A stretch of DNA of 64,000 bases from Pedobacter duraquae (lineage in GTDB: Bacteria; Bacteroidota; Bacteroidia; Sphingobacteriales; Sphingobacteriaceae): contig NZ_SNWM01000003.1 of the NCBI RefSeq assembly GCF_004362245.1, positions 682,001 through 746,000 on the forward strand, in the 5' to 3' direction. The stretch's first letter is position 1. Each line of letters opens with the position of its first letter. The position numbers were made by a program, and so were the translations under genes. Below the pieces are notes generated by a model. That model was not told where the DNA came from. It did no database searches and saw only the letters and a program-made list of their open reading frames with translations. Of the stretch, positions 48,513-58,024 are shown one piece after another.

Positions 48513-48590
48513 TTAACAATTAGCTAACCTTATGGTAAACTAATGGTGTTATGCTGCTAACCTGTAGCTAACATTGTGGTAATACTTTTG
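48513..48590 (+). promoter_or_regulatory. Receptor promoter with TAAC repeats every 11 bp
   Basis: TAAC begins at 48514, 48525, 48558 and 48569, with TAAA at 48536 and TAAT at 48580; only the 48547 slot is missing. All are exactly 11 bases apart. A longer 18-bp near-repeat (TAGCTAACMTTRTGGTAA) recurs 44 bases later (48521 and 48565). The last unit abuts a TACTTTTG -7 box (48583-48590). 11-bp direct repeats are the hallmark of PhoB/OmpR-type response regulator sites; TTAACA every 11 bp is the known PhoP box form in Bacillus. Confidence 0.62.
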
Positions 48591-48611
48591 CCTGAACAAA
48601 TTACAGGGCAA

Positions 48612-51428
48612 TTGGAACATTATTTTAAAAAAGCAGTCATTACCATTTTTTGTGTAGTGATCAGCACGGTGCTATTCGCACAAACAACAGGTAAACTTTC
48701 AGGTAAAGTCTCAGACAGGAAAACCGGTGAAACTATTATTGGTGGAACGGTTAAAGTACAGGGCACACGGACGGCTGTATCAACTGACGTAGACGGTCGG
48801 TATACGCTAGTAGGCCTTGCTCCCGGAAAATACACCTTCGAAGTTTCTTATATTGGTTATTCAACGAAACGGATCACAGATGTTGAGATTAAAGCCAATA
48901 CTGTTACGCCATTAAACATAGTATTGGAAGAATCGAAAGATAACAACCTAAGCGAAGTTGTTATCACATCTTCTTATAAAAAGGAATCTGTAAATACCCT
49001 TTATCTGCAACAAAAAAATCGTGCGGTGATCTCTGACGGAATATCTGCAGACATGATTAATAGAAGTCCAGATAGAAGTACTGGGGACGTATTAAAGCGT
49101 GTAAGTGGTACTACGATTCAAGATAATAAATTTGTGATCGTACGTGGTTTATCCGACCGTTACAACAATGCCAGTCTGGATAATTCAAGTTTACCCAGTA
49201 CAGAACCTAATCGTAAAGCATTTTCTTTTGACATCGTTCCTGCTGGCCTGATAGATAATATCGTGGTAAGCAAAACAGCAACACCTGATCTTAATGCCGA
49301 TTTTGCCGGTGGATCGATTAAAATCATCACTAAAGATGTTCCAGATAGAAATTTCTTTGATATCAGTTTAGGTACGGGGTATAACAGTCAGTCGACATTC
49401 AAGGATTTTTTCTACGGACCAAGATACACTGAGAACTACTTTGGGTTTGACGGTGGTCATCGTCAGATCCCTACCAGTTCGAAATTTCCAAAAAATACTG
49501 CGGCAACTGAAGCTTTAAGGTTTGATGATGCTAAGAATATAACCGCTATTAATCAATTGCCCAAGGTTTGGAAAATTGGACAGGAATCTGCCCCGTTGAG
49601 TCAGAATCACCAATTGAGTTTGGGACAGGTTAAGAATTTTGCCAATGGAGGTAAGTTTGGCATGATTGCTTCCTTGACCTACAGAAATTCTGAAACTACA
49701 AGGCCGGATGTAGAGCGTGATTATTATACCTATGATTATGATGATCGGGTGAATACTTTTTCTTCAAACATTGGGGCGATGGCAAATTTCTCTTATGTAA
49801 AGGGAAAAAATAAAATTGCTTTCAAAAATTTATATAACAGAATACTTGATGATAAATTCACATATCGTGAAGGAACAGATCAAGGCAGATCGACTGACTT
49901 GAGGTACTATGCTTTTGACATGACCCAAAAAGGAATTTTCAAAACATCATTGGATGGGGATCATCAGGTAACTGAGAAAAATAAGATTACATGGACCTTA
50001 TCTTATTCAAACATTTTGAATAACCAACCCGATCAACGCAAAATTGGATATCAACGCAGTATTTCTGACCGTGGAACTGACAAGCCATTCCTTGCCGCCA
50101 ATACAGCACTAACAAAGGAGAATAACAGGTTCTTTTCAGACCTTAAAGAATCTATATATAGTGGTGCTGTGAACGATATTTATAATATCAAATTGTTTGA
50201 TAAAAGCACTATTCTTAAAGGGGGATTAGGATCGCAATATAGAGACCGGGACTTTGCCGCCCGTTTAATGGGGATAACTTTGAAACAGGCAGATCAGGAT
50301 ATCCAGTCAAGACCATTAAGCACTTTATATTCTACGGCACTAATTAATCAGGGGCTTTATCAATTAAGTGAGATCACTGGTAACTCAGATAAATATGATG
50401 CGCATTCTTTAACAAGTTTTGGTTATGTGATGCTTGACCAGCCGATTACTGAAAAGTTGAGAGCTGTTTATGGTGTACGTGCAGAGCAATTTAATCTGGA
50501 ATTGAATTCCAGGGGGAATGATGGAAAAGCAATTCAGGTGAAGCAGGATTATTTAGATATCTTACCATCGGTAAACTTAACTTACGCTTTAAATCCTCAG
50601 TCTAACTTTAGAGCTTCTTATTATCGTACTTTAGCAAGACCTGAATTTAGAGAACTAGCACCATTCGATTACTATGATTACGAATTGCTGGGTAATGTTT
50701 CCGGGAATCAGTCCTTGAAGAGAACGCTAATTGATAATGCAGATTTGCGATATGAAATATATCCTGCGGCAGGTCAAGTAATTTCTGTATCGGCATTTTA
50801 TAAACATTTTAATAATGCGATCGAACCTACCATTTACGACCAAAATTCAACACCTGCTTTCTCTTACTTCAACACACCTAAGGCGGTAAATTATGGGTTA
50901 GAGTTAGAATTCAGACATACATTGGATTTTATTTACACAACCGATTTTTTTAAAAATATGACCGTTTATGCAAACGGAACTTTGGTGAAATCAAAAGTTA
51001 CAAATCCAACGGATCAGGCGTACCTGCGTACAGAACGGCCGATGGTGGGACAGTCTCCATATTCTGTTAACGCTGGATTGCAGTATAATGCGCTTAGCAA
51101 TAATTTGAATTTTAGTGCTTTATTCAACAGAGTCGGAAAGCGGATTGTGAATGTTGGCGGCCAGCGTTTCTCTGATGTATGGGAAGCGCCAAGAAATGTG
51201 ATTGATTTTCAGGCAGGCTATCGTTTTTACAAAAATAAAGCTCAGGTTAAACTTAACGTAAATGACATTCTAAATAACCAATCGTTGCTGTATTTCGATT
51301 ATTCTAACGACAATAAATTTAATCCTGAAAAAGAGGTAATTGTTAACGGGAATAAAGTCTCGGACGAGATACTTTCCAGGTACAAAACTGGAACCAACAT
51401 TTCGTTATCTCTTTCATACTCATTTTAG
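48612..51428 (+). CDS. TonB-dependent outer-membrane receptor
   Basis: 938 residues from TTG 48612, chosen because the promoter -7 box (48583-48590) must lie upstream and because it begins a clean signal peptide (KKAVITIFCVVISTVLFAQ); a longer frame to a GTG at 48576 would include the -7 box. After the signal comes a carboxypeptidase-regulatory-like domain (GKVSDRKTGETIIGGTVKVQ), a plug (FVIVRGLSDRYNNASLDNSS) and a beta-barrel ending in SLSYSF. It imports an unknown ligand, energised by TonB. A beta-helix-like lipoprotein follows. Confidence 0.88.
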   Translation: MEHYFKKAVITIFCVVISTVLFAQTTGKLSGKVSDRKTGETIIGGTVKVQGTRTAVSTDVDGRYTLVGLAPGKYTFEVSYIGYSTKRITDVEIKANTVTPLNIVLEESKDNNLSEVVITSSYKKESVNTLYLQQKNRAVISDGISADMINRSPDRSTGDVLKRVSGTTIQDNKFVIVRGLSDRYNNASLDNSSLPSTEPNRKAFSFDIVPAGLIDNIVVSKTATPDLNADFAGGSIKIITKDVPDRNFFDISLGTGYNSQSTFKDFFYGPRYTENYFGFDGGHRQIPTSSKFPKNTAATEALRFDDAKNITAINQLPKVWKIGQESAPLSQNHQLSLGQVKNFANGGKFGMIASLTYRNSETTRPDVERDYYTYDYDDRVNTFSSNIGAMANFSYVKGKNKIAFKNLYNRILDDKFTYREGTDQGRSTDLRYYAFDMTQKGIFKTSLDGDHQVTEKNKITWTLSYSNILNNQPDQRKIGYQRSISDRGTDKPFLAANTALTKENNRFFSDLKESIYSGAVNDIYNIKLFDKSTILKGGLGSQYRDRDFAARLMGITLKQADQDIQSRPLSTLYSTALINQGLYQLSEITGNSDKYDAHSLTSFGYVMLDQPITEKLRAVYGVRAEQFNLELNSRGNDGKAIQVKQDYLDILPSVNLTYALNPQSNFRASYYRTLARPEFRELAPFDYYDYELLGNVSGNQSLKRTLIDNADLRYEIYPAAGQVISVSAFYKHFNNAIEPTIYDQNSTPAFSYFNTPKAVNYGLELEFRHTLDFIYTTDFFKNMTVYANGTLVKSKVTNPTDQAYLRTERPMVGQSPYSVNAGLQYNALSNNLNFSALFNRVGKRIVNVGGQRFSDVWEAPRNVIDFQAGYRFYKNKAQVKLNVNDILNNQSLLYFDYSNDNKFNPEKEVIVNGNKVSDEILSRYKTGTNISLSLSYSF

Positions 51429-51519
51429 ATTAAGCGCTAACAATAACTTAATATATAATTCATAATCAGTTCATTCTAATTTAATTTCTTTACAGAAAAT
51501 TATTACAACCCAAAAACAC

Positions 51520-52980
51520 ATGAAAAAACACTTAGCAATTTTCGGTCTGGCACTAGCATTATTTGCTACATCGTGCTCGAAGAATGATGACACAGATGTT
51601 ATCGAACCACCTGTATCTACTGGTTCAGTAGTAGAAGTATCAGGTGACATTAAAGTTAACACTACATGGTCTGCCGACAAAATATACTTGTTAAAAGGAT
51701 TCGTATATATTACTGATGGTGCTACTTTGACCATTGCCCCAGGCACTATTATCAAAGGTGATAAAGCGACAAAAGCAACTTTAGTTGTAACTAGAGGCTC
51801 TAAATTAAATGCAGAAGGTACAGCTGCAAAACCTATTGTATTTACTTCCAACGTTGCTGCCGGTGGCCGTCGTGAAGGTGACTGGGGTGGATTGATCCTA
51901 TTGGGTAAAGCTCCAACAAACCAAGGAAGTGAAGTTAAAATCGAAGGCGGTTTAACTCCTACAGTTTCTGGTCAAGAGCAAAAGTACATTCAATATGGTG
52001 GTACAGAAACGGCTGATAATTCAGGTATCCTTAAATATGTAAGGGTTGAGTATGCTGGTATTCCGTTCTCGGTAGATAACGAAATCAACGGTATCACTTT
52101 TGGTGGTGTTGGTTCGGGAACAACTATAGAATATGTACAGGTTTACCGTTCAGGTGACGATGCTTATGAGTGGTTTGGTGGAACGGTAAATGCCAAACAC
52201 ATCATTGCTTCTGGGACTTGGGATGATGATTTCGATACTGATTTTGGTTATTCAGGTAAAATCCAGTTCGCAGTTGCTCAACGTTTTCCATTAGTAGCAG
52301 ATCAGTCGGGGTCTAACGGTTTTGAATCTGACAACAACGCTACAGGAACTACTGCTCCACCAAAAACTTCAGCAATTTTCTCAAACGTTACTGTAGTTGG
52401 TCCACTTGCTGCTGCTAACACAAAAATCAATGGTTTCTTCCAGCATGCTGCACAGATCAGAAGAAACTCTGCGATCAGTACATTCAATTCTATCTTTACA
52501 GGTTTCCCTGACGGTATTTATATCGATGATAGTACTGGCGCACTGACTTCAAGTAATGTTACCGATGGTTCTTTAGCGTTTCAGAACAATTTAATTTATG
52601 GTATCACTGGTACGGAGGTTAAAGCTACTAATGCAACTAGCTTGGCAATCTTCGAAACAGTTATCAAGTCTAATAATACATTCCTGAAAACAGCATTTGC
52701 TAACGCTTTGTTAACAGCTCCTTACAAATACTCGTCTGATATCGTTGCTGCTACAGTAGGTGGCGCTGCTAACCCTCAATTGGGAAGACCAGACTTTACA
52801 GTAGTTGCTGGAGGTGTTGCCGCAAGTGGCGCAGCATTTACGCATGCTAAAATTGCAACGGATACTTTCTTTGAGAAAGTGACTTACAGAGGTGCATTTG
52901 GTACTACTGACTGGACTGCTGGATGGGCTAACTTTGATCCTCAAGTAACTCCTTACACAACTCCTGGTGCTGTAAATTAA
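51520..52980 (+). CDS. Lipoprotein with parallel beta-helix-like repeats
   Basis: 486 residues. A lipoprotein signal with Cys19 (LALALFATSCSKNDD), then a body rich in Gly, Thr and Ser with repeats of short strands such as GATLTIAPGTIIKGDKATKA and GGVGSGTTIEYVQVYRSGDD, the look of a right-handed parallel beta-helix. It follows the receptor by 91 bases and probably works with it at the cell surface, for example in ligand capture. No catalytic signature is seen. Confidence 0.72.
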   Translation: MKKHLAIFGLALALFATSCSKNDDTDVIEPPVSTGSVVEVSGDIKVNTTWSADKIYLLKGFVYITDGATLTIAPGTIIKGDKATKATLVVTRGSKLNAEGTAAKPIVFTSNVAAGGRREGDWGGLILLGKAPTNQGSEVKIEGGLTPTVSGQEQKYIQYGGTETADNSGILKYVRVEYAGIPFSVDNEINGITFGGVGSGTTIEYVQVYRSGDDAYEWFGGTVNAKHIIASGTWDDDFDTDFGYSGKIQFAVAQRFPLVADQSGSNGFESDNNATGTTAPPKTSAIFSNVTVVGPLAAANTKINGFFQHAAQIRRNSAISTFNSIFTGFPDGIYIDDSTGALTSSNVTDGSLAFQNNLIYGITGTEVKATNATSLAIFETVIKSNNTFLKTAFANALLTAPYKYSSDIVAATVGGAANPQLGRPDFTVVAGGVAASGAAFTHAKIATDTFFEKVTYRGAFGTTDWTAGWANFDPQVTPYTTPGAVN

Positions 52981-52998
52981 AGATGTTTCACTTTTATA

Positions 52999-53033
52999 AA
53001 AAAGGTTGGTATTTCGAAAGTACCAGCCTTTTT
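52999..53033 (+). terminator. Terminator after the receptor-lipoprotein unit
   Basis: AAAAAGGTTGGTA ... TACCAGCCTTTTT with a short loop and T-run. Ends the unit. Confidence 0.88.
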
Positions 53034-53241
53034 TTATTTAGAGCATAAATTAATTATGATTAATGTCATAATTTTTGCGGTATAGCGTAAGCAGACGTAG
53101 CTGGTACCCCTGTGTACTCAAAAAGACCTGCAATTGAGAAATGGATAATTAAAACTAAAGGTATAATAACCTGATTTTTATCTTTAACCTTTTTGTGGAT
53201 TTGATACAGCTTGCTGTGCCATATATTTCTCTGGAATCAAA
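53034..53241. other. Intergenic region before polysaccharide locus
   Basis: About 208 bases with no convincing gene on either strand. No ops/JUMPStart-like element is recognised. It holds A/T-rich stretches only and leads to the promoter inverted repeat at 53242. Confidence 0.5.
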
Positions 53242-53270
53242 TAATTAAGCTATATTTGATGGCTTAATTA
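53242..53270 (+). promoter_or_regulatory. Inverted repeat around the -7 box of the polysaccharide operon
   Basis: TAATTAAGC (53242-53250) / GCTTAATTA (53262-53270) flank TATATTTG (53251-53258), a full TAnnTTTG match. No TTG is at the right spacing, so activator dependence or a hairpin leader is possible. The export gene begins 21 bases downstream. Confidence 0.55.
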
Positions 53271-53291
53271 AAAAAATATTTCTACCAAAAT

Positions 53292-55844
53292 ATGAATGTC
53301 AAAAAGTTCCTCGCTGTTCTGTTTTTATTCTCGATTATTATTTTCTCACGCACAGCATTTGCCCAAGTTAATTATTCTGATACCAAGGTGGATGATTTGA
53401 CAGATGTTCAAATTCGACAGTTAATTCAGCGTGCAGAATCGATGGGATACAGTGACGCTCAGTTAGAGCAATTGGCTGCTGCCCAAGGTATGAAACCGGA
53501 AGAAATTCAGAAACTCAGGTTGCGCGTTGAAAAAATCAGAAAACAAGATGGGAGCGTCTCGTCTAGTGAGCAAAATAGTTCGAGTAATGAACAGAGTCAG
53601 AATAGAAATCAATCAAACGAACGATCTTACAGTAATCAGACAGATTCAACTCGTAAAAATAATCTCAATAAAAAAGACCAGATCCAATCGGAACAAGATC
53701 GGAAGAAACAAGAGGCTGAGACTATTCTCGGAGGACTAAAGCCTAAAATTTTCGGGCTTGAGGTATTTAAGAATGATAATCAGACGTTCGAACCAAATTT
53801 AAGAATGGCTACTCCAAAAAGTTATATTGTTGGGCCAGATGACGAACTTTTGATTGATCTAACAGGAGACAATGAAGCCAATTATCGATTGAAAGTTAGT
53901 CCTGATGGCACAATAAGGTTGCAATATGTAGGTCTTATTTCTGTAGGGGGACTGTCTATTGAACAAGCGACTTCGAAGATAAGAAGTGCGATGACAAAGA
54001 CCTATGCAGGACTAAGAACAGGAAGATCTAACATAGCAGTCAACCTTGGGAATATCCGAGGTATTAAGATTGTTTTAACTGGTGAGGTGACTAGGCCAGG
54101 AACTTATACGTTATCATCATTGTCGACAGTATTTAATGCCTTGTATGCATGCGGAGGTCCGAACGAAAATGGGTCATTCCGGAAAATTCAGGTCATTAGA
54201 AATAACAAAGTGATTAGTACTATAGATACCTACGATTATCTAATTTATGGTATCCAAAAGGGTAATATACGTTTGCAAGACCAAGATATCATTAACGTTC
54301 CGGTTTATGAGACGCGCATCGAAATTGTTGGTGAGGTTAAACGCAGTGCGCTGTTTGAAATAATTAAAGGAGAGATGTTTGAGGACGTACTGCAGTTTGC
54401 GGGTGGCTTTAGAACACAGGCTTATTCAGCAAAAGTAAAAGTGCTTCAAAATACCGATAAGGAAAGAAGGATCACTGATATTTTAAATTCTGAATTCAAA
54501 ACTTATACCCCAAGAAATGGAGACAAGTATATTGTAGAAAGTATTCTTGACCGATTCGAAAATCGAATAGAAATTCTAGGTGCCGTTTTTCGGCCGGGCC
54601 AGTATGAACTTTCGAAGGGGTTGACGGTTAAGTCTTTGATAAACAAGGCTGATGGATTAAAAGAAGATGCTTTTTTAAATAGAGGATATATCAATAGACT
54701 TAATAGTGACAATACACTGGCATTACTTTCTTTTGACGTTGCCAAAATCATGGATGGAAGAGAGACCGATATTCCATTGCAAAGAGAAGATCGTGTAACA
54801 ATTTCTTCTTTATTTGATCTACGGGATGAATATAAAATAAATATTCAGGGAGAAGTGAGATTTCCAGGAGAGTTTGATTACGCTGATAATATGAATTTGG
54901 AAGATGCCATTCAGATCGCGGGCGGATTTAGAGAAGGGGCAACTCCGAGTAGAATTGAGGTTTCAAGAAGGGTTATGAACAGTGACGCTTCCTCAATTAC
55001 CGCAAAAACCGCCGATGTGTTTATCGTAAATGTCGATAAGAATTTAAAACTTCAGGGTGATCGATTCATATTAAAACCTTTTGACGTAGTTTCCGTTCGT
55101 AGTTCTGAAGGTTACAGCGTTCAAAAGCAAGTTAAGGTAGAAGGAGAAGTGCTATATCCAGGAATTTATACTATCCTACAGAAGAACGAACGAATATCAG
55201 ATTTGATTAAACGTGCAGGTGGACTGACGCCTACTGCTTACGCAGATGGGGCCTCATTGAAACGACCGGGACCTGATAAATCGACTACTAAAAAAGACAA
55301 AAATGCAATTGACAATAAAGAAGAAAATGACAAAAAGTTAATGGCTTTAAAGAGAGCTCAAGAAAGCGGAGCTAAAGATACAACTAGTGCGGTAATTGAG
55401 GAAAAGTTAATTCAATCTGATTTAGTAGGAATTGATTTGAAAAAAATCTTATCGAAACCTGAATCTAGAGTCGATCTTATTCTAGAAGACGGCGATAATA
55501 TCAGGGTTCCGAAACAATTACAGACGGTTAAAGTAACTGGGGAGGTGCTTAACCCCAACAGTATTGTTTATGCGCCTGGCAGGGGCTTTAAGCAGTACTT
55601 AAACGGAGCCGGGGGGTTCACCCGTAATGCCCTTCGTAGTGGGGCTTACATTAAATATGCTAATGGATCAGTAGAAGCTTCAAAATCATTTTTATTTTTT
55701 AACAATTATCCGAAAGTAAAACCAGGTGCAGAGATTTTGGTCCCTAGACGAGCGGAACGGGAGCGGATGACAGCCGCCAGTTGGATTGGAATAGGAACTG
55801 CATTTGCGTCTTTGGCGGCAGTTATTGTTAGTATTCTAAGATAA
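53292..55844 (+). CDS. Polysaccharide export protein with SLBB domains (Wza-like)
   Basis: 850 residues. A signal peptide (LAVLFLFSIIIFSRTAFAQ), an N-terminal coiled/low-complexity part rich in Ser/Asn/Gln, then a Poly_export domain (SYIVGPDDELLIDLTGDNEA NYRLKVSPDGTIR) and multiple SLBB domains (IEIVGEVKRSALFEIIKGEM, VEGEVLYPGIYTILQKNERI, VTGEVLNPNSIVYAPGRGFK) ending in a hydrophobic helix (ASWIGIGTAFASLAAVIVS). It exports surface polysaccharide across the outer membrane. It starts the locus. Confidence 0.9.
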   Translation: MNVKKFLAVLFLFSIIIFSRTAFAQVNYSDTKVDDLTDVQIRQLIQRAESMGYSDAQLEQLAAAQGMKPEEIQKLRLRVEKIRKQDGSVSSSEQNSSSNEQSQNRNQSNERSYSNQTDSTRKNNLNKKDQIQSEQDRKKQEAETILGGLKPKIFGLEVFKNDNQTFEPNLRMATPKSYIVGPDDELLIDLTGDNEANYRLKVSPDGTIRLQYVGLISVGGLSIEQATSKIRSAMTKTYAGLRTGRSNIAVNLGNIRGIKIVLTGEVTRPGTYTLSSLSTVFNALYACGGPNENGSFRKIQVIRNNKVISTIDTYDYLIYGIQKGNIRLQDQDIINVPVYETRIEIVGEVKRSALFEIIKGEMFEDVLQFAGGFRTQAYSAKVKVLQNTDKERRITDILNSEFKTYTPRNGDKYIVESILDRFENRIEILGAVFRPGQYELSKGLTVKSLINKADGLKEDAFLNRGYINRLNSDNTLALLSFDVAKIMDGRETDIPLQREDRVTISSLFDLRDEYKINIQGEVRFPGEFDYADNMNLEDAIQIAGGFREGATPSRIEVSRRVMNSDASSITAKTADVFIVNVDKNLKLQGDRFILKPFDVVSVRSSEGYSVQKQVKVEGEVLYPGIYTILQKNERISDLIKRAGGLTPTAYADGASLKRPGPDKSTTKKDKNAIDNKEENDKKLMALKRAQESGAKDTTSAVIEEKLIQSDLVGIDLKKILSKPESRVDLILEDGDNIRVPKQLQTVKVTGEVLNPNSIVYAPGRGFKQYLNGAGGFTRNALRSGAYIKYANGSVEASKSFLFFNNYPKVKPGAEILVPRRAERERMTAASWIGIGTAFASLAAVIVSILR

Positions 55845-55889
55845 AGCTTATAAATAATAACCGATAATTCTAAAGAAAAATATACTGTT

Positions 55890-56978
55890 GTGAAAAATGA
55901 AGAAGAAGTTTCAATAAAGGAACTTATTACTAAAATAAAAGCCGAATTCGAATATCTCCTAAGCAAATGGTTAATTATAGTTTTTATTGGTTTAGCTGGT
56001 GGGGCAGTTGGGCTGTTATTTGCCTTGTCAAAAAAAACAATATATACCGCTGCTACTACCTTCGTATTGGAGAATAACGAGGGCGGTGGTGGTCTTGGAC
56101 AATATGCAGGGTTGGCTTCCGTTGTTGGAATTGATATTGGCGGCGGGGGTGGTGGTCTTTTTCAAGGCGATAATATTATAGAGTTTTATAAATCCCGTAC
56201 AATGATTCAAAAGACATTGTTAAGCGAATGTGTTTTTAAAGGGAAAAGGGAATTATTGATCGATCGGTACATTGCTTTCAACAAGGTACGTGATCGTTGG
56301 AATCAGATTCCAGCTCTAAAAAACATTAAATTTGATGTTAATCAAGAAAAACTAAGATCTAAGGACACTGCTAAGATTGAGCATTTTTCAAGACTACAAG
56401 ATAGCCTGATTAACACAATTGTATTGGATATTTATAGAAATTATTTAACTGTCACAAAACCAGATAAGAAATTAAGTATTATCCAGGTAACTGTTAGCTC
56501 AGCGGACGAGTTTTTTGCAAAAACTTTTAATGATCAGATTGTGAAGAACGTTAACGACTTCTATGTTCAAACGAAAACAAAAAAGTCTTCAGAGAACGTT
56601 GCGATATTACAGCAGAAGACGGATTCTGTTAGATCAGTGCTAAACGGCGCTATTTATACCGCCGCAAGTATAACTGATGCTACGCCTAATTTGAATGTTA
56701 CGCGACAAATTCAAAGGGTGTTCCCTATGCAACGATCCCAATTTACTGCAGAAACAAATAAAGCAATTTTAAGTGAACTTGTTAAGAATTTAGAGATGTC
56801 AAAGATAAGTTTACGAAGGGAAACGCCGTTGATTCAGATTATTGACGTTCCAATCTATCCTTTAGATAAAGAAAGGTTTGGGAAAGCTAAAGGAATTATT
56901 CTAGGCGGTATAATTGCTGGAATATTAGCAGTGACCTTATTAATTGGTAGAAGACTATTGAAAAACGTTATGTCATAG
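55890..56978 (+). CDS. Wzz-type chain length regulator
   Basis: 362 residues from GTG 55890. Two membrane helices (near 37-56 WLIIVFIGLAGGAVGLLFAL and near the end GIILGGIIAGILAVTLLIGR) flank a periplasmic helical domain, the usual Wzz topology. GGGGLGQYAGLASVVGIDI is a glycine-rich segment typical of Bacteroidota members. The PxxP-type region near the second helix (DVPIYPLDKERFGKAKG) matches the family. It sets polymer length with the Wzy system. Confidence 0.85.
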   Translation: MKNEEEVSIKELITKIKAEFEYLLSKWLIIVFIGLAGGAVGLLFALSKKTIYTAATTFVLENNEGGGGLGQYAGLASVVGIDIGGGGGGLFQGDNIIEFYKSRTMIQKTLLSECVFKGKRELLIDRYIAFNKVRDRWNQIPALKNIKFDVNQEKLRSKDTAKIEHFSRLQDSLINTIVLDIYRNYLTVTKPDKKLSIIQVTVSSADEFFAKTFNDQIVKNVNDFYVQTKTKKSSENVAILQQKTDSVRSVLNGAIYTAASITDATPNLNVTRQIQRVFPMQRSQFTAETNKAILSELVKNLEMSKISLRRETPLIQIIDVPIYPLDKERFGKAKGIILGGIIAGILAVTLLIGRRLLKNVMS

Positions 56979-56983
56979 TTATT

Positions 56984-58012
56984 ATGAATACATATACACT
57001 GACAATTTTCGATATCAGGGTAGAAACTGAAGATACGGTTACATTGAGGTTTAAACAACCAGCACTGCGAAAAGTAAGATATATAGCAGGTCAATATCTA
57101 ACGGTTATATTCAGAATCAACGGCAGAAGATATATGCGTCCATATTCCTTCTCGTCTAGTCCAGGTTTTGATGAATATTTGGAAATTACAGTGAAGCGTG
57201 TATTAGGTGGAGTAGTATCCAATCACATCAATGATAACGTTAAAATTGGAGACAGCATCGAAGTTCTCTCTCCAATGGGGAGTTTCATCTTTGAGCCGGA
57301 AAAACAATATGGTCATGTGTTCTTATGGGGAGTAGGCAGTGGCATTACACCTCTGATTTCGATTGCTAAATATATTTTATTACAGACTGAGATTAAATTG
57401 ACTTTGGTATACGGCAACCAAAAGGAGTCTACAACAATTTTTTCAGAACTAATTAAGTCTATACTAGAGATTTATAAAGGGAGATTTTTTGTGATAAATT
57501 TTTATACCAGATATAATGTCGATAGTGCTAATCCAACAATTATTCAAGGTCGGATAGATATAAATACTGCATCTAATGTCCTAAAGGGCGTAATAGATAT
57601 TGAAAAGTCGGGGCACTACATTTGTGGCCCCACAGGCTTAAAGCAGTCAGTGATACAAGTCTTGCAAAACTTTTCAGTTTCTTTGACCAACATTTATAGT
57701 GAAAGTTTTGAGCTGGTTAAAAATCCTTTGGATTTCGAAAATATTGAGACACAAATGGTTTGTGTAAATTTCAAAGGGCAAAGTCAGGAAATCGAGGTAG
57801 TAAAGGGGAAAAGTATTTTAGAGGCAGCCCTTGACGCAAATATGGAATTACCATACTCTTGTCAGACTGGGAGCTGTAGTACATGTAAGGGGAAATTGAT
57901 AAGTGGTGAAGCAAAAATGATAGGAAACGGTGAGCGTAAGGATCTTGACTTGAACGAGTATCTCCTATGTTGTACTCACCCATTGACAAAGAATGTAAAA
58001 GTAGAAATATAA
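56984..58012 (+). CDS. ddhD: CDP-6-deoxy-L-threo-D-glycero-4-hexulose-3-dehydrase reductase (E3)
   Basis: 342 residues. An N-terminal FAD-binding oxidoreductase (RYMRPYSFSSSPGFDEYLEI and GVGSGITPLISIAKYIL for NAD(P)) and a C-terminal plant-type [2Fe-2S] domain (LPYSCQTGSCSTCKGKLISG then LLCCTHPL). The domain order (reductase first, ferredoxin last) is that of AscD/DdhD. It passes electrons from NAD(P)H to the E1 enzyme (RfbH) in CDP-3,6-dideoxyhexose formation. Confidence 0.88.
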   Translation: MNTYTLTIFDIRVETEDTVTLRFKQPALRKVRYIAGQYLTVIFRINGRRYMRPYSFSSSPGFDEYLEITVKRVLGGVVSNHINDNVKIGDSIEVLSPMGSFIFEPEKQYGHVFLWGVGSGITPLISIAKYILLQTEIKLTLVYGNQKESTTIFSELIKSILEIYKGRFFVINFYTRYNVDSANPTIIQGRIDINTASNVLKGVIDIEKSGHYICGPTGLKQSVIQVLQNFSVSLTNIYSESFELVKNPLDFENIETQMVCVNFKGQSQEIEVVKGKSILEAALDANMELPYSCQTGSCSTCKGKLISGEAKMIGNGERKDLDLNEYLLCCTHPLTKNVKVEI

Positions 58013-58024
58013 TAGTTATCGATT

